Shown piece after piece: positions 55,969 to 64,000 of a DNA stretch of 64,000 nt (its first letter is position 1; the number at the start of each line of letters is the position of its first letter). The notes beneath the pieces are model-generated. The model was not told the DNA's origin. It did no database searches and saw only the letters and a list, made by a program, of their open reading frames with translations. Source of the DNA: Vigna angularis (taxonomy: Eukaryota > Streptophyta > Magnoliopsida > Fabales > Fabaceae); contig NC_068976.1 of assembly GCF_016808095.1 (NCBI RefSeq), positions 3,988,001 to 4,052,000 on the forward strand, written 5' to 3'. A program made the translations under genes and the position numbers.

Positions 55969-57735
55969 ATGTCAGGACAGGATCCTTCATGCCTTGACAA
56001 GGGCAAGACGGTAAAAAAGCCTAGGAGGCAGGCCAAGTACATTATTAGAGTTCCTTCGACGATACCATTTTCAAGTGCCAGTACTCCACCAGACGTTGGC
56101 TCCTCACGTCCACCACCCTCTTCTACGACGCCCACACCATCTGTCTGGCCCACACCTCCTATTATAGGTCCCACTCCTTCAGTTGTAGGGCCCACACCTC
56201 CTACTGTAGTGCCCACTCCTTCAGTTGTAGGACCCACACCATATATTCATCCCTCTCCTTCTATCCCTACGCCATCTTCTATACCATCTCCAGATGTACA
56301 CCAGCTATTTCCTAATCCTGCTGATCCTATTGATCCTACTGATTTGGGTGATCCTACTCCTCATGATCGACCATTCATTGAGCCATGTGGAAAAGGGTAA
56401 TACCATATCTTCTTCTTAGTCTTGTATTTTGCATTAAATTGTTGGTCTTACTATGGTTGTAGATTCATAATTTTCTTACATTCATATTTCAGGTTTCTTC
56501 CTTCTAGAGTTTCTTCACAGGCCATCACTAGGTCTATTAAGCAACAATTTCTTCAGCTTTGGGCATCATGGCGAGTAATCCCTGAAGATGACAAAAAACT
56601 GTTATGAAAGAGATTTAAGGTAAAACATCATGTTACTTAATCATCTTGCATCACCATATTCAAATAGGAATTTCATTTGCTTTATTTTAACATTATCTAT
56701 TGTAACAACAAAAGGTGCAGTGGGCAGCTGAGCATGAAGCTCAAATTCAGAAAAACATTAACATGAAAGCATCTCACCGATTGTCAGAAATGTTTAGAGA
56801 TGCAAGGATCGCAGGACAACGCCCTTATTGGGTGGGGGAACACATATGGAATTCATTGCTGGCACATTGGAATTTTCCATAGTACCGCATTAAATGTGCT
56901 ACCGCCCAGAAAAATAGGGCTTCAGAAAAAGGTGGTGTATTGCATACCGGAGGATCAATCACTACACATGAACATGCAATTCGTATGGTAAAAATCTTGA
57001 TTCATTTCTTATCAATAACTCTATAACATCATGTACTTTGAAATTAATATGTGTCATTTGTATGTTTTAAAATATTATAGGCAGCAGAGCTTGGACGGGC
57101 TGTTCATGTTGATGAGGTGCTTACACAAACTCATCTTCGCAAGGGGACTGACGAATATGTTGATGAGAGGTCTCGCAAGACCACTGTAAGTAAAAATTTT
57201 AACAACATTTAATTTTTTACTTTTTTTTCTTTCACATTTTCAAATTCATGTTACTAACGTTTCTATCTTATTTAACAGGAAGATTTTTCTGCGAGATTGA
57301 CACAAGCGAGATCAAAGGGGGAATCTGCTCCTGATGCTAACTCTAGAGTAGATGCAGACGAAGAAATCATCAGGACCCAATGCTAGGTTGATGTCGTCGG
57401 GGGCAAGAAGAAAGGACGACTGTATGGGGTAGGACAACTTGCCTCCTATTACAGTGCTGGAAGAGGAGGCATATTGAGACATCAACCATCTACCTCCGGC
57501 ACATTTGACCACAACAATGTCGTTAGTAAAGAGGCTTATGATTCACTTCTAGCCATATTTGACAATATTGAAAATTTGGTCAAGACATTGATACCTCAGC
57601 AGGGACAGTCTGCCCATCATCATCCCAGCAGCCATGCCCACCTCAACAGCCTTCCCAGACCACACTTGTGCAAGAAGAAGATAATGATGATTATGATGAA
57701 TATTAGACATTTAAGAACTTTTGAAAACATTTGAA
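55969..57735 (+). pseudogene. CACTA TNPA-like protein (Ptta/En/Spm transposase family)
   Basis: Five exons: 55969 to about 56398 (basic start, then a Pro/Thr-rich repeat of about 8 residues, PTPSVVGP), 56493-56619 (AITRSIKQQFLQLWASWRVI), 56715-56987 (EHEAQIQKNINMKASHRLSE, KCATAQKNRASEKGGVLHTG), 57081-57185 (AAELGRAVHVDEVLTQTHLR) and from 57289 (EDFSARLTQARSKG, GGKKKGRLYGVGQLASYY). This is the plant TNPA-type DNA-binding partner, which binds subterminal repeats. Stops occur at about 56604, 56880 and 57382, the first and last where Trp is usual. All splice sites are intact. Confidence 0.9.
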
Positions 57736-57989
57736 GTTAGGTTTTTTATTTAAAAACTTTGTTTTGCCATTAGAAACTTTTCAAACTTTGAAGTTACATT
57801 GAAGTTAGTTTTTTGTTATCAAACTTTGTTTTGCATTTAAGAACTTTTGAAACTTAGAATGATTGAAGTATTCTTGATGAATGTTGAATGATTGCATTTG
57901 AATTGCCTGGATGAATTGGCTGGCTAAATTGATGTTTGGGATTATTGATTATTTATTTGCAGGTTTTGGGTATAATGCAGAAAGAAATT

Positions 57990-58289
57990 GCACTAAAAAA
58001 AATGCACGGTACCGACGGCCTAAAGTCGTCGCTAAAACCATCGAGTTTCGCCTTGCATTACTGAGGGCCTTTGCCCCTCGGTAATACCGACAGATTTTAA
58101 CCTTCGGTATTATCAAGGGCTTTTGCCCGTCGGTAATACCGAAGGTCAAAAAGCCGTCGGTAATGTTTCCGACACGCATATTACCGACGGCTTCTTGGCC
58201 GTCGCAAGATCGTCGATAGACACACTTTACCGACGGCTTTTTGTCATTACCGAGGGATTTGGGTCGTGGGTAAATCCCTTCTTTTTTGT
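57990..58289. repeat. Right subterminal repeats of CACTA 3
   Basis: About a dozen words of the type TTACCGACGGC, CCGTCGGTAAT and CCCCTCGGTAAT between 58010 and 58270, ending in TTCTTTTTTGT. A CACTAAAAAAAATG word at 57991 faces inward and might mark a small internal element, but no partner was found. Confidence 0.8.
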
Positions 58290-58389
58290 CTATACATAAA
58301 TATCATTGTTTGTTACAAAGCCAAAAAATCCATCTTAGTCTACATACAAACTAAATCTCTAAAAAAAGAAAAACAATCCTACAACAATC

Positions 58390-60285
58390 CATATTCCTGA
58401 AGCGCTTCTATTTTTCTAATGTTGTCGTTGTCCAGGATTTAGTCTCATACATATTTCTTTCTAATTCCAAGCCACTCCTCATGAAAACAAAATTGCGCAC
58501 TTTAGAAATTAACACATTTATCAACTATTTCTAATAATCATAATGTTACTTATATTGGTATATTGAGGCATGCTTTACCCATTGTATTTTTCCTTACCAT
58601 CCCACATTTCCATTGCTTTCAACATTATAACACCACAATTGTGTCTAAAAGAATGCAACCACAACATATATTAGTTCTCACAATCTACATTAAGGACAAC
58701 ACCAACTCTTTAAAGACAATGGTTATAAAAACTTACAAGTTTGGTTGGGATGAGATATTTGCTTGTTCAACAACCAAAGGTCCAATCCTCCATTCGGGTC
58801 TATTGTACATGATGCCAAAAAATCCTTCAAGATTTTCAACCTACCAAATACGAAGTACAAAAACAAGTTAAACAAATTCCACATTAAGTGACAATAACAA
58901 GTTCATTTAGAATCAAAATTTTTGTAAACATACAATAGCTTTGTCAATTCTTTTTCGGTCTTTGATACCCTTACCCAATGAGTCAATGACAAATATTTGT
59001 AATGTGCTAAGTTTCACTAAATAGCACCACCAATGATCATCATGTACAAAGGGCATAAACAACTACAAACAAAGAAAACAAAATGTCAATACATGTAAAA
59101 AAAAATTGGGCAAACATTGTCCTTACAATTTAAACCTAACTCACAAAGTCAGTTGTGGCAATGTCTCCAAGTCCAAAATTATCAGAACACAAATAGGAGT
59201 TGTAATTATGAAGTGTAAACACATGTCGATTCCGGGGACGTCTCCTATAATCACAAAGAATATGGTGTTGTGGACAATTTCAAATTCATCAATCGATAAT
59301 AGCTTACACATAATTTGTACCATAAAATATATGTTATCAAAAAAATTATTACTTACCCCGTATAATGGACTAAATAAAATCTTCTTAACAACACCGTAGG
59401 ACCTTTTCTCAAAGTACATAAAAATAGCAGTAGCAAATAACACTACCTACATAAGGAATGATGATAAATTATCATGAACACAATGAAAATTGTACAATCA
59501 ATAACATAACTATGAACATTTAACATAAATCCATGTCACATAATAGTTACCATGTTATCAATGTATTCCATTGGCGCTAAAGTGTAACATGAAGTTGTGT
59601 CAAGGTTGGCCAATTATTTCATATACAACCCTGAAAAAACAAGAATATTGAATAAAAAACCACCACCTTTCACCAATGACAACTAAATTTCTCATCAATT
59701 ACCTATGTGGTTTGTCTCTTAGGCTGACTGTGTAGTACAACTGGTTAATATCCACAGTACTGGTTGGATCACCAACATAATTGTGCAAAAGGGGATCACA
59801 AATGGTACATTATAATCATCCCCTTCATCATCAACAACAACAACATCATCATCAATTTCAATGACTACTCGTTCAATGCCAGAACCTCCAGCTTCTTCAA
59901 CCGCTACATCATCTTCGCAAATGTCATCATCTGATTTTGCATTTCGTTCTTCTTCAACACTACATCCTTTAGCCTTCACTTTCTCATCCAAATGGAAAGC
60001 AGCCTGGATGGCCTCGTGTCCTTTATCATGCTTACTTACGTACCAATCCAAATTTACCTATCACAATCCAACACAAAAACATTAAACAAATAAAAAAATC
60101 AATAATTCAAAAAAATATATAAAATAGGTTCACATACTTACATCTCCTGTCTGAAACAAAACTACTATTTTTTTGGTCTTTGACGTAAACGAACACCATA
60201 TCCATATGCACGGGAATTTGCGATGAGAAGAATAACCATGCAAAGAAAGTCGTTCAAGAGCCCAAAGCTACAACATTACAAACAA
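58390..60285 (-). pseudogene. Ulp1-like cysteine protease gene (C48), transposon-associated
   Basis: A multi-exon minus-strand gene. Upstream exons: about 60285-60135 (KKIVVLFQTGD), 60058-59712 (LDWYVSKHDKGHEAIQAAFH, acidic stretch, STVDINQLYYTVSLRDKP), 59640-59571 (LANLDTTSCYTLAPMEYIDN), 59447-59358 (FATAIFMYFEKRSYGVVKKI). Catalytic core: FMPFVHDDHWWCYLV and IFVIDSLG near 59050-58940 supply His and Asp; RPEWRIGPLVVEQANIS near 58790; NCGVIMLKAMEMWDGKEKY near 58640-58580 supplies Cys. Ulp1-like proteases remove SUMO; many plant MULE and CACTA elements carry such genes. Some exons appear out of frame, but the triad is visible, so it decayed only recently or could still be partly coding. Confidence 0.65.
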
Positions 60286-60348
60286 TAGTTAGCCAAATTT
60301 ACAATGAACTCCACCACATTAACATGATGAATTCTAACTCATGTTACC

Positions 60349-60770
60349 TACAACATGAAGACATTGCCACTCAGGTAACATCTCTATAACAATAACCATC
60401 AGAGGATCCTTACAAGCTCCAATAAACTGGAAGAAACAAAGAAATGCATTATCTTCAGAAACATGCATCTATTAGTCCTACAGTAGCATAAAGATCAAAA
60501 GACCATAATATACACTTTACACTATACATAGATAAGTCTTCAGTGAAACAAACGATACAAAGCATATACAATTATAACACTTGAAGATATGCTGATATAT
60601 CCCACATACAAAACATACTACTCACCTTCACAAGATTCTCATGGTGGACAGAAGACATCATATTAACTTCGCAAGCAAAACGATTCTCCCGTGAAACTCT
60701 TTCTTGTAAAGTACTCCCACAATGCAGAACTTTGATAGCAACAATCCGTTCTCTGTACCTGGAAAATTAT
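60349..60770 (-). pseudogene. Raf-like (STY-type) protein kinase fragment
   Basis: Exon about 60770-60626 reads RERIVAIKVLHCGSTLQERV, SRENRFACEVNMMSSVHHEN and LVK before a GT donor. Exon 60426 to about 60349 reads FIGACKDPLMVIVIEMLP. This is the N-lobe (VAIK lysine, helix C Glu in REN-CEVNMM) of plant STY13-like serine/threonine/tyrosine kinases. The activation loop and C-lobe are absent. It lies just upstream of, and on the same strand as, the Ulp1-like gene, with splice sites that could join them. Confidence 0.82.
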
Positions 60771-60996
60771 TACCTACACCTACATAAACCAGTACTCCAG
60801 CTGCCAGCAAACCACTTGAAGTATACACATAATTGTACAGTTGAATCCACCATACCATAGCAACATTGTCTTTTTCTAATGCATCCACAATTAATAACAT
60901 TGGAGTAAAAGTCAAATTAAGAGTTGAAAGCTCTCCATTAAAATCTCCATCTTTATATGGAACTTTACATGTGTTGGGAAACACGAGGAAGGCCAT
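60771..60996 (-). pseudogene. Unidentified hydrophobic protein fragment
   Basis: The minus strand reads MAFLVFPNTCKVPYKDGDFN, LSTLNLTFTPMLLIVDALEK and then a hydrophobic LYNYVYTSSGLLAAGVLVYV stretch. It adjoins the kinase exon in a different frame. I do not recognise the family; it may be the first exon of a captured gene. Confidence 0.3.
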
Positions 60997-62149
60997 TTAC
61001 TTCACTTTCTATCAGAACTAACAGGGAGGTATTATAGCCACACAACAATCTTTAGAGAAAACATGCAATATGCAACATATCAAGATCTTTATTCTTTCAC
61101 CAATTCATCATTCGACCAATATCATCTAGCTTAAAGTCAAGATATGCATTTCAACAAATTTCATGAGGTAAAACATAATTACAAGCCAAACAAAGTAGTC
61201 CACATATATCAACCATTACGACAAAGCATTACAAGGTATTAATAGATTAGCATCCCTACCTCAACTCCAGTAGTTCCAACTCCTCTATAGGATCTAAGGG
61301 GTCTCCAAATATCTAGATTTACACTAATTTTGTCCAACCTCCTTGCTTACTTCTTTCTATCTCAGACCAATGTTCTTCCTTTCATTAGCTTCCAAATGAA
61401 ATTTCCAAAATAGCTTCCAAATGAAATTTCCAGATGGATTAACTTGTCCAACACCAGAATATCAATGGTAGAAGCATGCTTCACACTGCACATAAAAGTT
61501 ATGAGAAAAGAATATATTCAAAAAGTCGCATGATGGTCAGTCTCTGAAAATCGCCAAGGGCAACAACAACGCGTTGTCATCGACGCTATCGTCCTCGGCA
61601 TCCGAAGCGGAGCCGGACAGTCCCGCCGCAGCTTCATCCGCGAGGGTTGAGGGCTCGGGAGCGGGCTGGACCGGGTTTTAGGCCAGCGGCTCCACCACAG
61701 GCACGGGCCGCACCAGGCGGTCCACGAACAGCACCAGATGATCTGAGAAACCAAAAAAAAAAGGGAGAGAAAGGGGATAACAGCTGAAGCAATGTAGATA
61801 TGAGAAAGGGGATAACAACAGTAAAATTGGGGATGAAGATCTGGATTAGAACCCTAGGAGTTGCTATCGAGTAGCTGGTTCACTCCCAACAGCCACCGCT
61901 TGCTCTTCATTCCAGAGGCGATGCACTCACATGCGAGGTGGAAGCCGCGCTCGCAGCCGTCGCACACAACGAGGTGGTGGTAGCTCCCGACGGCGGCAGG
62001 GCAACGCGACAACACTGTAGAGGCGGCAACGACGCGGTGATCCTGTAGTGGCGGTGATAATGGAGCGGCGACAATGAAGGAGAGGTTGGATGCAGCGGAG
62101 GAGTTCGTGGGAGCAAAGGAAGATGAAGAGAACAGTGCAGAGTAGGGTA
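60997..62149. other. Interior of CACTA 4 remnant with GC-rich patches
   Basis: 61000-61500 is AT-rich without coding. 61518-61754 on the minus strand is GC-rich and reads DHLVLFVDRLVRPVPVVEPL then DSVDDNALLLPLAIF, a coding-like but unrecognised piece. 61890-62150 is GC-rich with a Pro/Ser-rich minus-strand frame, similar to leader DNA of CACTA elements. Confidence 0.35.
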
Positions 62150-62478
62150 ATTTCCTACGTGGGAATATAAAAACCGATACTGCCTCGGTTCTTACTAAAC
62201 TCGATGCCTATACTCACCTTACTGCCTCGGGTCTAATTGGAACCGATGTTGTAGGTCAATCTCAAAAAGTTGTCAATGGAAGACTTGGGAAACAACAGAA
62301 CATTACGCCTCGGTTTGGGCATTAACCATGGTAATTTGACTTTTATGCCTCGGTTTAGGGGGAACCGAGGTCTATAAATTCGTTTAAATTGTAAAAATGT
62401 CACCGCTTTTACATATGCTTTGGTTTTCTGGAAATCGAAACGTATTATCCGCGTTCTTTTCCGCGTTTTGCACTAGTG
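62150..62478. mobile_element. Right terminus of a fourth CACTA element
   Basis: Ends CGCGTTTTGCACTAGTG at 62478 (read inward CACTAGTGCAAAACGCGG). 62175-62420 has subterminal words TGCCTCGGTT and GGAACCGAGG or GGAACCGATG, six or seven times. These differ from the CGACGGTAA-type words of CACTA 2 and 3, so it is another family. A left end was not found between 58290 and here, so the element is probably truncated. Confidence 0.65.
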
Positions 62479-62771
62479 TGGTTTGCACATAGTATTAGAT
62501 ATGTTGGATGTATTGGTTTGCATAGAGGAAGTATGAGAGAGTATATTGGTGAATTTTCTTCGTTTCTTTTCTTAGAGTGAAGAATTCATTTTACATAGAA
62601 AGTATGGTTGCTATTTTGATAATTGAGCATTGTAAGCTGGTTGGATATTAGTGTGTTTGGCGATTCAATGTTATTAAGTATAGCTTTTTCTTTTATTTAA
62701 GTTGTCTCTCGGTCTCTTGAAGGAATGTGGAAAAAATGTTTGGAGATTTGTCAAAATATAGAATTCATATG

Positions 62772-62870
<99 letters not shown>

Positions 62871-63215
62871 AAGGTAATCAGATACCGATAACATTGGCTT
62901 ATCAGTTTGCAAAATCGAATTTTGTATAATTGGTACGTATGACAAATGTCATCTAGATTACAACTTGACTTTTTCTTTTTTTATATAATAGGTTTCAACT
63001 TTATGTTTAGAATTATTTGGAGTTTTTGAGTTATTTACTTTTTCTATTACACGCGTTTGACTTGGCCCCATGTTTCTTATCTTTCTTTTTTTATTTTTTT
63101 GTTATTCATAAATTTTTGCACGTGATAACAAATTATGAGTGTGTTTTGAGTATTGAAATGTGAAAAATATATAGAATGTCATGCATTTATAAAAAAAAAA
63201 TTATATTCATATAGT
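62479..63215. other. AT-rich spacer
   Basis: No coding region is recognised apart from chance frames through the AT microsatellite at 62775-62868. Confidence 0.6.
62775..62868. repeat. (AT)n microsatellite, about 47 units
   Basis: An uninterrupted AT dinucleotide run of about 94 bases. Length may be affected by assembly slippage. Confidence 0.97.
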
Positions 63216-63219
63216 TTTA

Positions 63220-63400
63220 TTTAGGTTTAATAGGTTCGGAGGTCCCTGTATTTGCACGTTCGTTTCAATTGGGTCCTCCAATTTTGAAAGTGATCAATTG
63301 GGTCCCTAATTTGGTCAATTTGATTCAATAATAGTCTTTCCGTTAACTACAGTTAACGATGTTAACTTTTTTAACAGGTGGCAAGCTGAGGCATCCTGGG
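63220..63400 (+). mobile_element. MULE-like left terminal region
   Basis: Contains the word pattern seen in long legume MULE termini: GAGGTCCCTGTATTTG, TTGGGTCC repeated twice, then CCGTTAACTACAGTTAACG. The layout resembles the arms at 23454 and 24860 (TTAGGTCCC-type words, CCGTTAAG, GAGTTAAC, a GTGGCAA word). The partner arm would lie beyond the window. Confidence 0.5.
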
Positions 63401-63728
63401 AGCACCGTTTGAGCTGTATAAGTGGATTTTTAATATTTTTAAATTATTGACAAATAAAATAAAAGCAGAATAATGAATAAATGAATGAGTGAGTCAGTTA
63501 CTGAGTGACTCGCTCCTGTCTTCTCTCTGTCCTTCTTTCTTCCTTCTCCATTCTCTCTCTGGTTTTCTTTTCTTTTCTTTTCTAACCTGTTTCAGAGGCC
63601 TCGCTCCGACAAAACACAAAAACAACAGAGAAAACCTCTGTGTCTGTCACAGAAACAAAGACATAACACAAGTGAAGAAGTAGAGGGAAAGGAGGAAAAG
63701 AGAGTGGTTCAGTTGAGTGTTGGTCTAA

Positions 63729-64000
63729 TGGGAGAAACCGGAATCATTGTCCGGCTGGACCCGTTGAAAGGAATCATTGTCCGCTCCCTCCTCCTCACGC
63801 TGCTCCCCTTCACCTCCGACTCCGCCCTCCGCGCCGAACTCTAGGCCTTCGACGACGTCAGAGCCCTCCAAACGAAAGCCCTCCGCCACAGAATCCTCAT
63901 CGTCCACTTCTACGACCTCCACCATGCAGAGTCTGCCTTCGCCGCCATCCGCTCCATGCACCACCACTTCCCTTAGGTCGCCCCCACCTCCCCTGGCCTC
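63729..64000 (+). pseudogene. TERMINAL EAR1 / Mei2-like RRM fragment, runs off the window
   Basis: From the ATG at 63729 it reads MGETGIIVRLDPLKGIIVRS, SDSALRAEL, a TAG where relatives have Glu, AFDDVRALQTKALRHRIL, IVHFYDLHHAESAFAAIRSM and a second TAG for the usual Gln. The first RRM of plant Mei2-like terminal ear1 proteins has the same REL-FGDVR-Q and IVHFYDLRHAE pattern; these RNA-binding proteins regulate leaf initiation. The first exon is compressed compared with intact genes and an 18-base word (GGAATCATTGTCCG) is duplicated near the start. The two stops and the MULE terminus just upstream suggest a captured copy. Confidence 0.68.

Larger units (their letters stand above)
46949..58289 (+). 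mobile_element. CACTA transposon 3, decayed autonomous type with captured fragments
   Basis: The left end starts CACTACAAAAAAAAGCGG at 46949. The right end is TTCTTTTTTGT at 58289, i.e. read inward ACAAAAAAGAAGGG, with the last four bases (AGTG) missing; CTA flanks both sides (46946-46948 and 58290-58292), fitting a 3-bp target duplication. Subterminal TTACCGACGGC words occur at both ends. The plus strand carries TNP2 (52227-55827) and TNPA-like (55969-57735) genes, both with stops. Between the left end and TNP2 are TNL, WEB-like and NET1-like gene pieces. Total about 11.3 kb. Ends and subterminal words resemble those of CACTA 2. Confidence 0.78.

Noticed and set aside
57991..58289. A separate 300-bp CACTA MITE
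   Set aside because: CACTAAAAAAAATG at 57991 could be a left end, but subterminal repeats normally follow TNPA in an autonomous element and no own target duplication is visible, so it was kept as the right end of CACTA 3.
62751..62945. Minus-strand frame with a Tyr-Ile run
   Set aside because: It is the translation of the AT microsatellite.
1..64000. tRNA, rRNA or snRNA genes
   Set aside because: No cloverleaf-like segment or conserved rRNA/snRNA words were noticed; the only tRNA-related signal is the copia primer-binding site at 8094.

Overview
This is a nuclear plant window. It has AT-rich spacers, GT/AG introns, a complete Ty1/copia element, CACTA, PIF/Harbinger and Mutator-type DNA transposons, and fragments of plant genes (ferritin, expansin-like, SAUR, TNL resistance gene, primary amine oxidase). 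The repeat types, and fragment sequences that I recall as closest to bean, cowpea and soybean proteins, suggest a legume, probably Phaseoleae; this could not be checked. I see no intact host gene. The window looks like a nested-transposon, probably pericentromeric block.

Layout: 1630-11554 is a CACTA transposon (TIR CACTACAAAAA) carrying exon fragments of a copper amine oxidase, a DRP2 dynamin and a ferritin. A young, intact copia element (2398-8567, minus strand) sits in the amine-oxidase intron and a gypsy remnant in the ferritin intron. 12.7-15.9 kb holds a degraded transposon-protein ORF and a broken FAR1/MULE transposase. 16.3-17.5 kb is a truncated copia. 18.1-18.5 kb is the N-terminal part of a plant HROB-like gene. 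19498-26012 and 26016-40515 are two PIF/Harbinger elements, head to tail, sharing one TAA target site. Copy B has transposase, Myb-like and a third, intact 383-residue ORF. Copy A has lost most of the transposase and contains a long-TIR MULE. Copy B is interrupted by a second CACTA element (26320-33240, TSD TTT) that carries BAG, expansin-like B, SAUR and Ca2+-ATPase fragments.

41.7-43.2 kb is gypsy LTR-like DNA with 96-bp repeats. 43.2-44.0 kb is the OB-fold part of an HROB-like gene, possibly the other half of the fragment at 18 kb. 44.14-46.69 kb is a nine-copy 283-bp satellite. 46949-58289 is a third, much fuller CACTA element with decayed TNP2 and TNPA genes plus captured TNL, WEB-like and NET1-like fragments. 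58.4-62.5 kb has a minus-strand Ulp1-like protease, a Raf-like kinase fragment and the right end of another CACTA element. The window ends in a MULE-like terminus followed by a TERMINAL EAR1-like RRM fragment with stop codons.

Main theme: three CACTA elements in one 64-kb block each hold pieces of three or four unrelated host genes, some joined into a single reading frame. The second and third share TIR and subterminal motifs, so the larger one's transposase may once have moved the smaller.
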